Shown: one piece after another, positions 34,475 through 43,641 of the stretch
Layout: every line of letters begins with the position of its first letter
How positions within the stretch are numbered: the stretch's first letter is position 1
Assembly (NCBI RefSeq): GCF_036227225.1
Contig: NZ_CP109444.1
Coordinates: 2,957,501 to 3,021,500, forward strand
DNA from: Streptomyces sp. NBC_01478
GTDB taxonomy: Bacteria; Actinomycetota; Actinomycetes; Streptomycetales; Streptomycetaceae
Direction: 5' to 3'
DNA length: 64,000 nt
Translations under genes and position numbers: made by a program
Notes under the pieces: model-generated
Databases searched by the model: none
What the model was told of the DNA's origin: nothing
Seen by the model: only the letters and a program-made list of their open reading frames with translations

Positions 34475-35185
34475 TCACACCCCTGCCGCCCCCAGCAACG
34501 CCCCCGCCGCATAGGTGACCCCCATCGCCAGTGCCCCGCCCGCCACGTTCCGCAGCATCGCCGGCCGCGTGTCCGCCGTGCCCAGCCGTGCGCTGCTCCA
34601 GCCCGTCAGGACCAGTGCGGCCAGCGATGACACCACGGTGACACCGAGGCGCCAGCCGGCCGGTGGCAGGACGATCGCCAGCAGCGGGAGCAGCGCGCCG
34701 ACGGTGAAGGACAGGAAGCTCGCCCAGGCTGCGTGCCAGGGGTTGGTCAGGTCGTCGGGGTTGATGCCGAGCTCCACGCTCGCGTGGGCGCGTAGGGCGT
34801 CCCGTTCCGTGAGCTGGACCGCCGCCTCCACGGCCACGTCCCGGGAGAGGCCGCGCTCCTCCAACAGCTCGGTCAGTTCCTCCAGTTCGGCCTCCGGCTG
34901 CTCCTTCAGCTCGCGCTTCTCCAGGGTCAGGGCGGCCTTTTCCGAGTCGCGCTGGGTGGAGACGGACACGTACTCCCCCGCCGCCATCGACATGGAACCG
35001 GCGAGCAGACCCGCGAGGCCGGCCGTCAGCAGCGCCGAGCGGTCGTCCGTGGCGCCGGCCACGCCGACGACGAGCCCCGCGGTGGACACGATGCCGTCGT
35101 TCGCTCCCAGTACCGCCGCCCGCAGCCAGTTCAGCCGCGAGCCCAGTGTGCCGCCGTGGGCCTCGTCATTGGTCGGTTCCGTCAC
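34475..35185 (-). CDS. VIT1/CCC1-family metal transporter
   Basis: A 236-residue membrane protein with the family start RAAVLGANDGIVSTAGLVVGVAGA, where the Asp and Gly residues shape the pore, then SMAAGEYVSVSTQRDSEKAAL. A charged cytoplasmic domain (about 85-130, Glu-rich) that binds metal in plant VIT1 comes before three C-terminal helices. It should export Fe2+ or Mn2+. It ends close to the amidohydrolase operon on the same strand and starts a separate transcript or readthrough. Confidence 0.9.
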   Translation of the reverse strand: MTEPTNDEAHGGTLGSRLNWLRAAVLGANDGIVSTAGLVVGVAGATDDRSALLTAGLAGLLAGSMSMAAGEYVSVSTQRDSEKAALTLEKRELKEQPEAELEELTELLEERGLSRDVAVEAAVQLTERDALRAHASVELGINPDDLTNPWHAAWASFLSFTVGALLPLLAIVLPPAGWRLGVTVVSSLAALVLTGWSSARLGTADTRPAMLRNVAGGALAMGVTYAAGALLGAAGV

Positions 35186-35210
35186 ACCCTGGAGGATCCC
35201 ACCCCCGGCG

Positions 35211-36467
35211 TCACCACACCCGTACCGACGCCCCTCGTGCGAACACCGGGCTCGTCGCCGCCGCCGGCGGTTCGGCCAGCGGCTCCGCGATCTCGCTCAC
35301 CGTAGGGCCGACCTTCGCCGCGATCGGGTCCAGGACGTCGAGGTCGAAGCCGTAGACGCGGGCCGCGTTGCCGCCGACCATCGCGGCGACCTCGTCGCGC
35401 GGCACACGCGCGTAGGCGAAGCGCAGGCCCTCCCTGGAGTACGGGTACGTGCCCTCGTCGTGCGGGTAGTCACTCCCCCACATGATCTTCTCGATGCCGA
35501 TGCGGTCACGCAGGGGCACCTCGTGCGGGCGCATGAAACTGGCGCCTACGAAGCAGTTGTCGCGCCATACCTCAGAAGGACCCTTGCCCATCGAAGTGGC
35601 GAGCCCCGCGCCGAACTTGGACTCCGCGGTCGATGCCCTCGACGCCTTCGCGGCCGACGCGACCAGGCGCCCGTGGTAGTAGTCCAGCATGTCGAGCACC
35701 CCGGGTATCCAGCCGGAGCCCTGCTCGGTCAGCACCAGCTTCAGATCCGGGTGGCGGCGGAAGGCACCGCCGAAGATCAGGTGCCACAGGGCGCGGTGCG
35801 AGAACCACGTCGTCTCGACCATGTACACCGCGCGGGCGGCCGGTTCGTCACCGAGGGGCGGGGACGCCGAGCCCGCGTGATGGTTGACGGGGACGCCGAG
35901 TTCCGCGCACACGGCCCAGATCGGGTCGTACGTCGACGAGTACAGCTCCGGCAGCCCCGAGCCGGGTGGGGTGCCGGGGAGCAACAGGCCGCCCCTGAGG
36001 CCGGCCTCGACCGCCCGGCGGATCTCCTGGACGGCCTCCTGGACGTCGTTGAGGAGGATCTGGAAGACGCCCGCCCGTCGGCCCGGCGCGGCCCCGCAGA
36101 AGTCCGCCAGCCAGCGGTTGTGGGCGCGCAGGCCGGCCCAACGCCGCTGGAACTCCTCGGCGTTGGGCGCCGGCGCCATCAGGGAGCCGGACGGGAAGAA
36201 CGGCGGGATGGTGTTCGGGAAGACGACCTCGGCGACGATGCCGTCCTGCTCCAGCTCCGCGATCCGCCGCTCGGAGTTCCAGTTCCGGTCGGCCGTGTCG
36301 GCGACCAGGTCCTCGTACGGGTTGACGTACGTGGCCGCCCACGCGTCGAACTCGTCGTGGTACCGCTTCTCCAAGTAGGGCCGGTAGTCCAGGAGATCGG
36401 CGCCCGCGTGGCAGTCGGCCGAGACGACCGTGTACCGGTCCTCGCTCGTGGCACCCGTGGTGCTCAT
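35211..36467 (-). CDS. Amidohydrolase-2 family protein (second of a tandem pair)
   Basis: A 418-residue TIM-barrel hydrolase/decarboxylase of the ACMSD-like family. Metal-binding motifs are SADCHAG (near 17), a VNHHAGSA block (near 195), the acidic EQGSGW (near 262) and the final GSDYPHDEGTYPYSR (near 330). Proteins of this class hydrolyse or decarboxylate ring compounds. ATG at 36467 overlaps the stop of the upstream paralogue (ATGA). About half the positions match that neighbour by eye, so they arose by tandem duplication. Confidence 0.85.
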   Translation of the reverse strand: MSTTGATSEDRYTVVSADCHAGADLLDYRPYLEKRYHDEFDAWAATYVNPYEDLVADTADRNWNSERRIAELEQDGIVAEVVFPNTIPPFFPSGSLMAPAPNAEEFQRRWAGLRAHNRWLADFCGAAPGRRAGVFQILLNDVQEAVQEIRRAVEAGLRGGLLLPGTPPGSGLPELYSSTYDPIWAVCAELGVPVNHHAGSASPPLGDEPAARAVYMVETTWFSHRALWHLIFGGAFRRHPDLKLVLTEQGSGWIPGVLDMLDYYHGRLVASAAKASRASTAESKFGAGLATSMGKGPSEVWRDNCFVGASFMRPHEVPLRDRIGIEKIMWGSDYPHDEGTYPYSREGLRFAYARVPRDEVAAMVGGNAARVYGFDLDVLDPIAAKVGPTVSEIAEPLAEPPAAATSPVFARGASVRVW

Positions 36468-37747
36468 GGGGTCACCCCCAGCACGGGGAAGTCGTGGTCG
36501 GTCAGCCAGTGCCGGCCGACCTCGCGGGAGCGCGCCCAGGACGCCGTCACGGCCGCCTGGTCGTCCTGCTGGCCCAGTTCGGCGGGGGTGGGACCGATCC
36601 GGCGGGCCAGCGGCTCCAGGGCCGCCACGTCGAAGCCGAAGGCGTCGGCCGCCGCCAGGCCCAGCATGCGGCGGGTCTCGTCGACCGGGATGTCGTGGAA
36701 CGTGCGCTTCAGCCACGCGCGCGTGTCGGGCCAGGTGCCCTCGGGGTGCGGAAAGTCGCTGCCCCAGAGGATGTTGTCGACGCCGATCTCGTACCGCTGG
36801 GCCAGTTCGCGGCGCTTGGTGTTGGTGGCGCAGATGAAGACCTGCCGGTCGAGGTACTCGCTCGGCGGCCGTTTCAGCTCGGCGAAGGGCGAGAGCTTCT
36901 TGCCGCCGTGGGCGCCCAGGTAGAGGCGGTCCATGAACCAGAGCTGGTTCGGCAGCCACCAGCAACCCGACTCCGCGACACCGAACTTGAGGCCCGGGTG
37001 GCGTTCGAAGACCCCGGACCAGAGCAGGAACCACAGCGGCCGGGCGGGCCACCAGGTCACCTCGCTCACGAAGATGCCCAGATGGTCGCCGTACTCGTGG
37101 CGGGGCGCGGCCCCGGAGTGCGTGAGTACCGGCGTCCCGCACTCGGCGGCGGCCGCCCACACGGGGTCGTAACGGGGGTCGTGGTAGGGCTCCTTGTCGA
37201 CCCACATGGAGGGGATCATCAGGGCGCCGAGGCCGGACTCCCTGGCGCGGTGGATCTCCGCGACGACCTTCTCCGTGGGGGCCGTCACCGGCAACAGGGC
37301 GACTCCGCAGTGCCGTTCGGGGTTCTCGGAGACGAAGTCGGCGAGCCAGCGGTTGTGCGCCTGCGCGCCGGCCATGCCCAACTCGGGGTCCAGGTCCCCG
37401 GAGAGGCCGAGACCGACGCCGAACGGCGCGGCCGTCTGGCTGTCCACGGCGTCGGCGTCCGGGAAGACCACCTCGGCGGCCACCCCGTCCCCGTCCAGCT
37501 CCTTGAGGCGCTGCGCGGTGTCCCAACCCCCGCGCAGGCCCTCCTCGTTGTCGTGGAACCACTTGGCCGCGAACGCCTCGTTGCGGATGCCGAGCCGGGT
37601 CATCTCCTCGCGGCGCCGGTCGCGTCCGGCGAGGAACTCGTCGAAGTCCCGGTGGAACCGGGCGTCCAGATAGGGCCGGTACTCCTCGGTCGGCAGCCCG
37701 GCGTGGCAGTCGGAGGAGATGATCAGGTACGGCTCCTGGTCGGTCAC
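36464..37747 (-). CDS. Amidohydrolase-2 family protein (first of a tandem pair)
   Basis: A 427-residue paralogue of the next gene. Shared motifs are ISSDCHAGLPTEEYRPYLDARFHRDFDEF at the N-terminus, VLTHSGAA near 200, VAESGCWWLP near 267 and WGSDFPHPEGTWPDT near 338. The start is a GTG at 37747 (VTDQEPYLI) because this aligns with the partner; in-frame codons further up read into the SDR gene. The stop overlaps the next ATG. With an SDR and an acetoacetate-decarboxylase-like gene upstream, it probably belongs to a small catabolic pathway of unknown substrate. Confidence 0.85.
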   Translation of the reverse strand: MTDQEPYLIISSDCHAGLPTEEYRPYLDARFHRDFDEFLAGRDRRREEMTRLGIRNEAFAAKWFHDNEEGLRGGWDTAQRLKELDGDGVAAEVVFPDADAVDSQTAAPFGVGLGLSGDLDPELGMAGAQAHNRWLADFVSENPERHCGVALLPVTAPTEKVVAEIHRARESGLGALMIPSMWVDKEPYHDPRYDPVWAAAAECGTPVLTHSGAAPRHEYGDHLGIFVSEVTWWPARPLWFLLWSGVFERHPGLKFGVAESGCWWLPNQLWFMDRLYLGAHGGKKLSPFAELKRPPSEYLDRQVFICATNTKRRELAQRYEIGVDNILWGSDFPHPEGTWPDTRAWLKRTFHDIPVDETRRMLGLAAADAFGFDVAALEPLARRIGPTPAELGQQDDQAAVTASWARSREVGRHWLTDHDFPVLGVTP

Positions 37748-37761
37748 AACAACCCCCTCGG

Positions 37762-38646
37762 TCAGTCCAGGATGAAGCTCTCCAGGTACGACGGGTTCGC
37801 GCGGTCGAGCATCGAACGCGCGCGTGCCCTGATCTGGTCGTCGCTGTGCTCGCTCTCGGGCAGCAGCCAGAAGCGGTCCGCGCGGATGCCGTCCACGACG
37901 AGGTCCGCGACCTCCTCGACGGGCGTGAAGGCGACCTCCCTGCCCGCCTCCTTCATCGCGGTCTCCCACTGGTCGAGGCTGCGGTAAGGAGTCCTGCGGG
38001 GGCGCTCTTTCGCGTACCGGTCGGGCCGGTTGCGGTGCGACTCCCACAGTCCCGTGCGCAGCATGTGCGGCCCCGGGAAGAGCACCGAGGCGCCCACGCG
38101 CGCGTGCTCCGCCTTCAAGTGGGCGTACAGGGACTCGGTCATCGTCACGACGGCCGCCTTGGTGACGGCGTACACGGAGGCGGTGGGCAGCGGGGCGATA
38201 CCGCCGTCCCCGGAGGACGTGTTGACGACATGACCGGGTTGACCCGACTTGATCATCCTCGGCACGAACGCCTGGATGCCGTGGAAGACGCCCCACACGT
38301 TGACGGCGAACGCCCACTGCCAGTCGTTCGGTTCGTGCTCCCACATCCGGCCCTCGGCACCCGAGCCGACGCCCGCGTTGTTGCACAGGACGTGGACGGC
38401 GCCGTACGTGTCGTACGCCGACTCGGCGAGATCCAGGACCTGTTGGCGTACTCCGACGTCAACTACGCGCGCGTGCACGTCGGCACCGTCGGCGCGCAGG
38501 TCGGAGGCGGCCTTGTCGAGGGCTCCCTCCTCGACGTCGGCGAGGACCACCTTGAGCCCGTCGGCCGCGAACCGCCGTGCCATCGCGAGCCCGATCCCGC
38601 TCGCCGCCCCGGTGACGACGGCGACCTGACCCTCCGTCAACTCCAT
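37762..38646 (-). CDS. SDR oxidoreductase of the amidohydrolase operon
   Basis: A 294-residue classical SDR. Motifs are TGAASGIG (12-19), CNNAGVG near 88, TSSGDGG and Tyr-x3-Lys in YAVTKAAV. The C-terminal extension (ADRFWLLPESEHSDDQIRARARSML) is longer than in FabG-type enzymes and is shared by SDRs of steroid and terpenoid-like catabolism. It starts one base from the acetoacetate-decarboxylase-like stop and ends 14 bases before the amidohydrolase pair. The substrate is unknown. Confidence 0.88.
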   Translation of the reverse strand: MELTEGQVAVVTGAASGIGLAMARRFAADGLKVVLADVEEGALDKAASDLRADGADVHARVVDVGVRQQVLDLAESAYDTYGAVHVLCNNAGVGSGAEGRMWEHEPNDWQWAFAVNVWGVFHGIQAFVPRMIKSGQPGHVVNTSSGDGGIAPLPTASVYAVTKAAVVTMTESLYAHLKAEHARVGASVLFPGPHMLRTGLWESHRNRPDRYAKERPRRTPYRSLDQWETAMKEAGREVAFTPVEEVADLVVDGIRADRFWLLPESEHSDDQIRARARSMLDRANPSYLESFILD

Positions 38647-39443
38647 CAGACGCTCCCCTCAGGGGGACCGTCATGGACCTGTTGCGGATCGTCGTAGCGC
38701 TGGTGGATGTACGGCAACAGGGCCCGCGCGTCGACCCGTTCGACGACCTTGCCGCGCTGGTCGCTGGTCTTCTCGCCGATCGTGATGTCGACGAGGGTGC
38801 GCACGGGGAGGTCGGCCACCGGGTCGTACATGGACTCGCGCAGGACGACGTCCCCGGTGACGCGTTCGAGGCGGCGCACCTTCTCGTTGCGCAGGCAGTG
38901 CACGAGGACGGGGTCGGCGTCGAAGCCCGAACCGTCCACCGCGGGAAGGAACTTGAAGTAGAAGTCGGTCTTCTGCGTCGGCCCGGGGAGGGGCAGTTCC
39001 TCGCTGACCGCGCCGCGGATCTCGACGAAGGCGATGCCGTGCCGGGCGAGGACGGCGTGCACGACGAGGCCCACGCGCTCGACGGTCACCTCGCCGAGTT
39101 TCTTGGGCTCTCCGAAGACCTCACGGCCGCCGGTGAGGGCCCGTTCGTGGGTCATCGGCATCACCAGCGGGTACCAGCCCTCGACGCCGTCGTGCGCGGC
39201 GGCGACCGCGAACGAGCCCGCGCCCAGGGGATATCCGGTCAGCTCGACCTTGCTGATGTTCACCCGGACCAGGGGCCTCCCGGTGGGCTTGAGGGGCGGC
39301 GGCAGGACCGCCGCGACCGCGTCCGGGTCGCTCTCCCAGACGGCCACCACACCGGTGGACCAGATGTCGGGGAGCTTTGCGCTCGCTGTGCGTGCGGCGG
39401 CGATCTCCGCCTCGGTCCGTGCGCCGTACCGTACGCGTGCCAT
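38646..39443 (-). CDS. Acetoacetate decarboxylase family protein
   Basis: A 265-residue member of the ADC superfamily. The catalytic lysine motif is EVFGEPKKLGEV (near 140), where a Lys forms a Schiff base with a keto substrate in ADC; substrate-cap residues lie around VNISKVELTGYPLG. Not every homologue decarboxylates; some act as aldolase-dehydratases. ATG at 39443 is preferred to upstream ATGs because coding composition starts there. It is the first gene of a four-gene operon (ADC-like, SDR, two amidohydrolases) and divergent from the exonuclease. Confidence 0.83.
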   Translation of the reverse strand: MARVRYGARTEAEIAAARTASAKLPDIWSTGVVAVWESDPDAVAAVLPPPLKPTGRPLVRVNISKVELTGYPLGAGSFAVAAAHDGVEGWYPLVMPMTHERALTGGREVFGEPKKLGEVTVERVGLVVHAVLARHGIAFVEIRGAVSEELPLPGPTQKTDFYFKFLPAVDGSGFDADPVLVHCLRNEKVRRLERVTGDVVLRESMYDPVADLPVRTLVDITIGEKTSDQRGKVVERVDARALLPYIHQRYDDPQQVHDGPPEGSV

Positions 39444-39615
39444 ACGCCGTACCGCCCTTCGTAGGCCGTCATCCGTCAGGCGGGCAGCACGCTTGCACCG
39501 GGCGGGCAAAAGGTCCATAGCCACGCGCGCGTGCGTTCGTCGGAGTCGAACGGGCGGGCGGGACAGGGCACCTGAGGGACGGGGCTGTCAGTGACGGCCC
39601 GTATCCTCAGTGACC

Positions 39616-40605
39616 ATGCTCGAAGACCACTCGCCCGCCGTGTCCGCAGCCGCTCCGTGGCCGGCCGCGTATCCCCAGGGATACGCGGTAGTTGACGTGG
39701 AGACCACCGGCCTGGCCCGGGACGACCGGATAATCTCCGCGGCCGTCTACCGTCTGGACGCGCTCGGCGAGGTCGAGGACCACTGGTACACGATGGTCAA
39801 CCCGGAGCGCGATCCGGGCCCCGTGTGGATCCACGGTCTGACGAGTGACGTCCTGGAGGGCGCGCCCCTCTTCAAGGACATCGCCGACGAGTTCGCGACC
39901 CGCCTGGAGGGCCGGGTGCTGGTCGCGCACAACGCGGTCTTCGACTGGCAGATGATCGCGCGGGAGTACGCGCGCGTGCAGATCGAGCCCCCGGTCCGGC
40001 AGCGGCTGTGCACCATCGCGCTGTCGAAGGAGCTGAGCCTGCCGCTGCCCAACCACAAACTGGAGTCCCTGGCGGCGCACTTCGGTGTCGTCCAGCAGCG
40101 CGCGCACCACGCGCTGGACGACGCGCGCGTGCTCGCCGAGGCGTTCCGGCCGAGCCTGCGCGCGGCGGCCCGGAGCGGCGTGCGGCTGCCGCTGCACGAG
40201 TGCCGGCCGCTGACCGAGTGGACCGCCGACCGGCCCGCGCCCCGGATCGGCCAGCAGTCCGGGGGCTACAGCGGCTACGGGGCGGGCAGTTGGCGTCCCG
40301 CGCGCAAGCGGCCCGCGTGCCCCTACCCCAACCCGGGGCGGTTCGAGGACGGCAAGCCGCTCAAGCAGGGCATGCGGATCGCGTTCTCCGGAGACACCTC
40401 CATCGAGCGCGAGCTCTTGGAGGACCGTGCCGTGGAGGCCGGGCTGCATGTCGCGACGAGCCTGTCCCGGCTGACCAGTCTGCTCGTCACGAACGACCCG
40501 GACTCGGGCACCTCCAAGGTGGTCAAGGCACGGCAGTTCGGCACACCTGTGGTGGACGAGGCCGCGTTCGGACAACTCCTCCGGGACGTCGAGCAGGCGG
40601 ACTGA
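39616..40605 (+). CDS. DEDDh 3'-5' exonuclease with C-terminal BRCT-like domain
   Basis: A 329-residue exonuclease related to DNA polymerase III epsilon. The DEDDh residues are in VVDVETTGL (Asp, Glu), VAHNAVFDWQM (Asp) and HHALDDARV (His, Asp). The C-terminal ~90 residues (GMRIAFSGDTSIERELLEDRAVEAGLHV, TSLLVTNDPDSGTSKVVKARQFG) form a BRCT-like domain, as in DinG/ligase-type partners. A GTG at 39610 is an equally placed start. It is likely a DNA repair nuclease in the cytoplasm. Confidence 0.9.
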   Translation: MLEDHSPAVSAAAPWPAAYPQGYAVVDVETTGLARDDRIISAAVYRLDALGEVEDHWYTMVNPERDPGPVWIHGLTSDVLEGAPLFKDIADEFATRLEGRVLVAHNAVFDWQMIAREYARVQIEPPVRQRLCTIALSKELSLPLPNHKLESLAAHFGVVQQRAHHALDDARVLAEAFRPSLRAAARSGVRLPLHECRPLTEWTADRPAPRIGQQSGGYSGYGAGSWRPARKRPACPYPNPGRFEDGKPLKQGMRIAFSGDTSIERELLEDRAVEAGLHVATSLSRLTSLLVTNDPDSGTSKVVKARQFGTPVVDEAAFGQLLRDVEQAD

Positions 40606-40699
40606 GCGCGCCACGGGGAGCCGTACGGACGGGTGATTGCCGCGCGACTCGCCCCGCGCCCGCTCGCCCGTTCCGAGCGGACGGCCCACCCTGTGGCGC

Positions 40700-40933
40700 A
40701 TGGCGAGATGTGAAGTTTGCGGCAATGACTACGGAATGAGCTTCGAAGTGCACGCGCAGGGCGCGGTGCATGTCTTCGACTGCTTCTCCTGCGCGATCCA
40801 CCGTATGGCCCCGATCTGCGAGCACTGCCGGGTGCAGATCATCGGCCAGGGCGTCGAGGTGGAGGGCCAATGGTTCTGCGGCGGCCACTGCGCGCGGGCG
40901 GAGGGGATGGTGGGGATCGTCGACAAGGTCTGA
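40700..40933 (+). CDS. Small zinc-finger protein (metallothionein/LIM-like)
   Basis: A 77-residue protein with two Cys pairs and further ligands: CEVCGND, FDCFSCAIH, CEHCRV and CGGHC. The spacing resembles LIM or prokaryotic metallothionein-type treble clefs. The start ATG at 40700 begins the first zinc knuckle. It lies between the exonuclease and the SURF1 gene on the same strand. Its role is unknown; protein or nucleic-acid binding is more likely than metal storage. Confidence 0.78.
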   Translation: MARCEVCGNDYGMSFEVHAQGAVHVFDCFSCAIHRMAPICEHCRVQIIGQGVEVEGQWFCGGHCARAEGMVGIVDKV

Positions 40934-40982
40934 GGACAGACCCCCCTCAATGCGCCCCACGGCCGAGTTGTACGGTCGTGGG

Positions 40983-41777
40983 GTGTACCGCTTCCTGATG
41001 TCCCGGCAGTGGGTGATCCTCGCGTTGATCACCCTCCTCCTGATCCCCACGATGATCAGACTGGGCATCTGGCAGATGCACCGCTACGAGATGCGCAGCG
41101 CCCGGAACCAGTTGGTCGCGGACGCGCTGCACGCCAAGCCGGTCCCCGTGGAGACGATCAGCACCCCCGGGCACGCGGTGACCCGTACCGAGAAGTACCG
41201 CACCGTCACCGCGACGGGCACCTTCGAGACCTCCAAGGAAGTCGTCGTCCGGCGTCGTACGAATGACGACGACGAGGTCGGCTTCCATGTACTCACCCCG
41301 TTCGTGTTGACGGACGGCAAGGTGGTGTTGATCAACCGTGGATGGATCCCGGCGAACGGCGCGCAGACGGCGTTCCCGAAGATCCCCGCACCGCCGAGCG
41401 GCAGGACCACCGTCACCGGGCGTCTGATGGCCGACGAGACGACCGCGGCCAGCGGCATCAAGGACCTCAAGGGCCTGCCCGACCGCCAGATCATGTTGAT
41501 CAACAGTGAAGAGCAGGCGAAGCGGCTCAACGCCCAGGTGCTCGGCGGCTATGTCGAGCAGACGGCGCCCGAGGCGAAGGGCGGCACCCCGGAGCAGATC
41601 TCCGACCCGGGCAAGGAAGACGCCCCGCTGAACTACGCGTACATGATCCAGTGGTGGCTGTTCGCGGCGGCCGTCCCGGTCGGCTACGTCGTCCTGGCGC
41701 GGCGCGAGGCCCGGGACCGCCGGGAGGCGGCGGCGAAGGCCGCGGAGCCGGCGGAGGCCGAGCCCGCGGCGGTGTGA
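40983..41777 (+). CDS. SURF1-family cytochrome oxidase assembly protein
   Basis: A 264-residue inner-membrane protein with two helices (WVILALITLLLIPTMIRLGIWQ at 9-30 and YMIQWWLFAAAVPVGYVVLA near 230) around a large periplasmic loop, the SURF1 topology. Typical text is LGIWQMHR, VLINRGWIP and NYAYMIQWW. It helps insert heme a into cytochrome c oxidase. The GTG at 40983 gives the usual short N-terminus; an in-frame ATG at 40950 adds eleven residues without a ribosome site. Confidence 0.9.
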   Translation: MYRFLMSRQWVILALITLLLIPTMIRLGIWQMHRYEMRSARNQLVADALHAKPVPVETISTPGHAVTRTEKYRTVTATGTFETSKEVVVRRRTNDDDEVGFHVLTPFVLTDGKVVLINRGWIPANGAQTAFPKIPAPPSGRTTVTGRLMADETTAASGIKDLKGLPDRQIMLINSEEQAKRLNAQVLGGYVEQTAPEAKGGTPEQISDPGKEDAPLNYAYMIQWWLFAAAVPVGYVVLARREARDRREAAAKAAEPAEAEPAAV

Positions 41778-41848
41778 GCCCTCCCGCACTTCACCCGCCC
41801 GGCCCCGAACCTTGATTGCCCCGCCGGTAGGGAGGGAACCCGCACCCC

Positions 41849-43636
41849 GTGCACCCACGTATCGAGGACTACGCCCTCATCGGCGACGAACAGACCGCGG
41901 CCCTGGTCGGCATGGACGGCTCGGTCGACTGGCTGTGCCTGCCCCGCTTCGACTCGGCCGCCTGCTTCGCCCGACTGCTCGGCGACGAGGACAACGGCCA
42001 CTGGCGCATCGCCCCCGAGGGCGCCGACCGTTGCACCCGCCGCGCCTACCGCCCCGACACCCTGGTCCTGGACACGGAGTGGGAGACCGACGAGGGCACG
42101 GTACGCGTCACCGACCTGATGCCCCAGCGCCACCGCGCCCCCGACGTCGTACGCGTCGTGGAGGGCCTGAGCGGCAAGGTCACCGTCCGCAGCACGCTCC
42201 GCCTGCGCTTCGACTACGGCTCGGTCGTGCCGTGGGTGCGCAGGTCCGACGGGCACCGGGTGGCCGTCGCGGGCCCCGACTCGGTGTGGCTGCGCAGCGA
42301 GCCCGAGGTGCGCACCTGGGGCGAGGACTTCAGCACCCTCTCGGAGTTCACCGTCGAGGCCGGCGAGAAGGTCGCCTTCGTCCTCACCTGGCATCCCTCG
42401 CACGAGCCCCGTCCGGCGCTCGTCGACCCGTACAAGTCGCTGCGCACCAGCGTCGCGGACTGGGAGCGCTGGGCGGCCCGCTGCCGCTACGACGGCCCCT
42501 ACAGGGACGCGGTCGTGCGCTCCCTGATCACCCTCAAGGCCCTCACCTACCGGCCGACCGGTGGCATCGTCGCCGCGGCCACCACCTCGCTGCCCGAGGA
42601 GATGGGCGGTGTCCGCAACTGGGACTACCGCTACTGCTGGCTGCGCGACTCGAGCCTCACCCTGGGCGCTCTGGTCTCCGCGGGCTACCACAAGGAGGCC
42701 GAGGCCTGGCGCGACTGGCTGCTGCGCGCGGTCGCGGGCGATCCGGCGGACCTGCAGATCATGTACGGCGTGGCGGGCGAGCGGCGGCTGCCCGAGTTCG
42801 AACTGCCGCACCTCTCCGGCTTCGCCGGTTCGGCCCCCGTACGGATCGGCAACGGCGCCGTCAACCAGCTCCAACTCGACGTCTACGGGGAGGTCATGGA
42901 CTCCCTGTGGCTGGCCCGCCGCGCGGGACTGTCCCCCAAGCCGCACATGTGGTCGCTCCAGGCCGTCCTCCTGGAGTGGCTGCGCGCGCGGTGGGAGCAG
43001 CCGGACGAGGGCCTGTGGGAGGTGCGCGGCGGGCGCCGGCACTTCGTGCACTCCAAGGTCATGGTGTGGGTGGCCGCCGACCGGGCCGTACGCACTTTGG
43101 AGGAGTACGCCGACCTCCCCGGGGACCTGTCGGGCTGGCGCGAGCTGCGGGACGCGGTGCACAAGGACGTGTGCGAGAAGGGCTACGACCCGGAACGCAA
43201 CACGTTCACGCAGTACTACGGCTCGCAGGAACTCGACGCGGCCCTGCTGCTCATCCCCCGCTTCGGTTTCCTGCCTGCCGACGATCCGCGGGTCGTCGGC
43301 ACGGTCGACGCGGTCCAGGCGGCGCTCGGCCACGACGGCTTCGTACGCCGCTACGACACCGCGGCCGACACCCCCGTAGACGGGCTGCCCGGCGCCGAGG
43401 GCACCTTCCTGGCGTGCTCCTTCTGGCTCGTGGACGCCCTGCACCTGACGGGCCGCAAGAAGGACGCGCGCGTGCTGTTCGAGCGGCTGGTCGGGCTCGC
43501 GAACGACGTGGGGCTCCTCGCGGAGGAGTACGACCCGGTGGCCGGCCGTCAGCTCGGCAACTTCCCGCAGGCGTTCAGCCACATCGGCCTGGTGAACAGC
43601 GCCCTCGCCCTGTTCGGGGACGAGGAGGCAGGATAG
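41849..43636 (+). CDS. Glycoside hydrolase family 15 protein (glucoamylase/trehalase type)
   Basis: A 595-residue cytoplasmic enzyme without a signal peptide. The N-terminal beta domain (IEDYALIGDEQTAALVGMDGSVDWLCLPRFDS) and the (alpha/alpha)6 barrel with RNWDYRYCWLRDSS are diagnostic. General acid and base glutamates are in PDEGLWEVRGG (near 387) and LLAEEYDP (near 558). Actinobacterial members of this subgroup include trehalases as well as glucoamylases, so the sugar is uncertain. The GTG at 41849 is used. An SDR starts five bases downstream. Confidence 0.93.
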   Translation: MHPRIEDYALIGDEQTAALVGMDGSVDWLCLPRFDSAACFARLLGDEDNGHWRIAPEGADRCTRRAYRPDTLVLDTEWETDEGTVRVTDLMPQRHRAPDVVRVVEGLSGKVTVRSTLRLRFDYGSVVPWVRRSDGHRVAVAGPDSVWLRSEPEVRTWGEDFSTLSEFTVEAGEKVAFVLTWHPSHEPRPALVDPYKSLRTSVADWERWAARCRYDGPYRDAVVRSLITLKALTYRPTGGIVAAATTSLPEEMGGVRNWDYRYCWLRDSSLTLGALVSAGYHKEAEAWRDWLLRAVAGDPADLQIMYGVAGERRLPEFELPHLSGFAGSAPVRIGNGAVNQLQLDVYGEVMDSLWLARRAGLSPKPHMWSLQAVLLEWLRARWEQPDEGLWEVRGGRRHFVHSKVMVWVAADRAVRTLEEYADLPGDLSGWRELRDAVHKDVCEKGYDPERNTFTQYYGSQELDAALLLIPRFGFLPADDPRVVGTVDAVQAALGHDGFVRRYDTAADTPVDGLPGAEGTFLACSFWLVDALHLTGRKKDARVLFERLVGLANDVGLLAEEYDPVAGRQLGNFPQAFSHIGLVNSALALFGDEEAG

Positions 43637-43641
43637 GGGCC

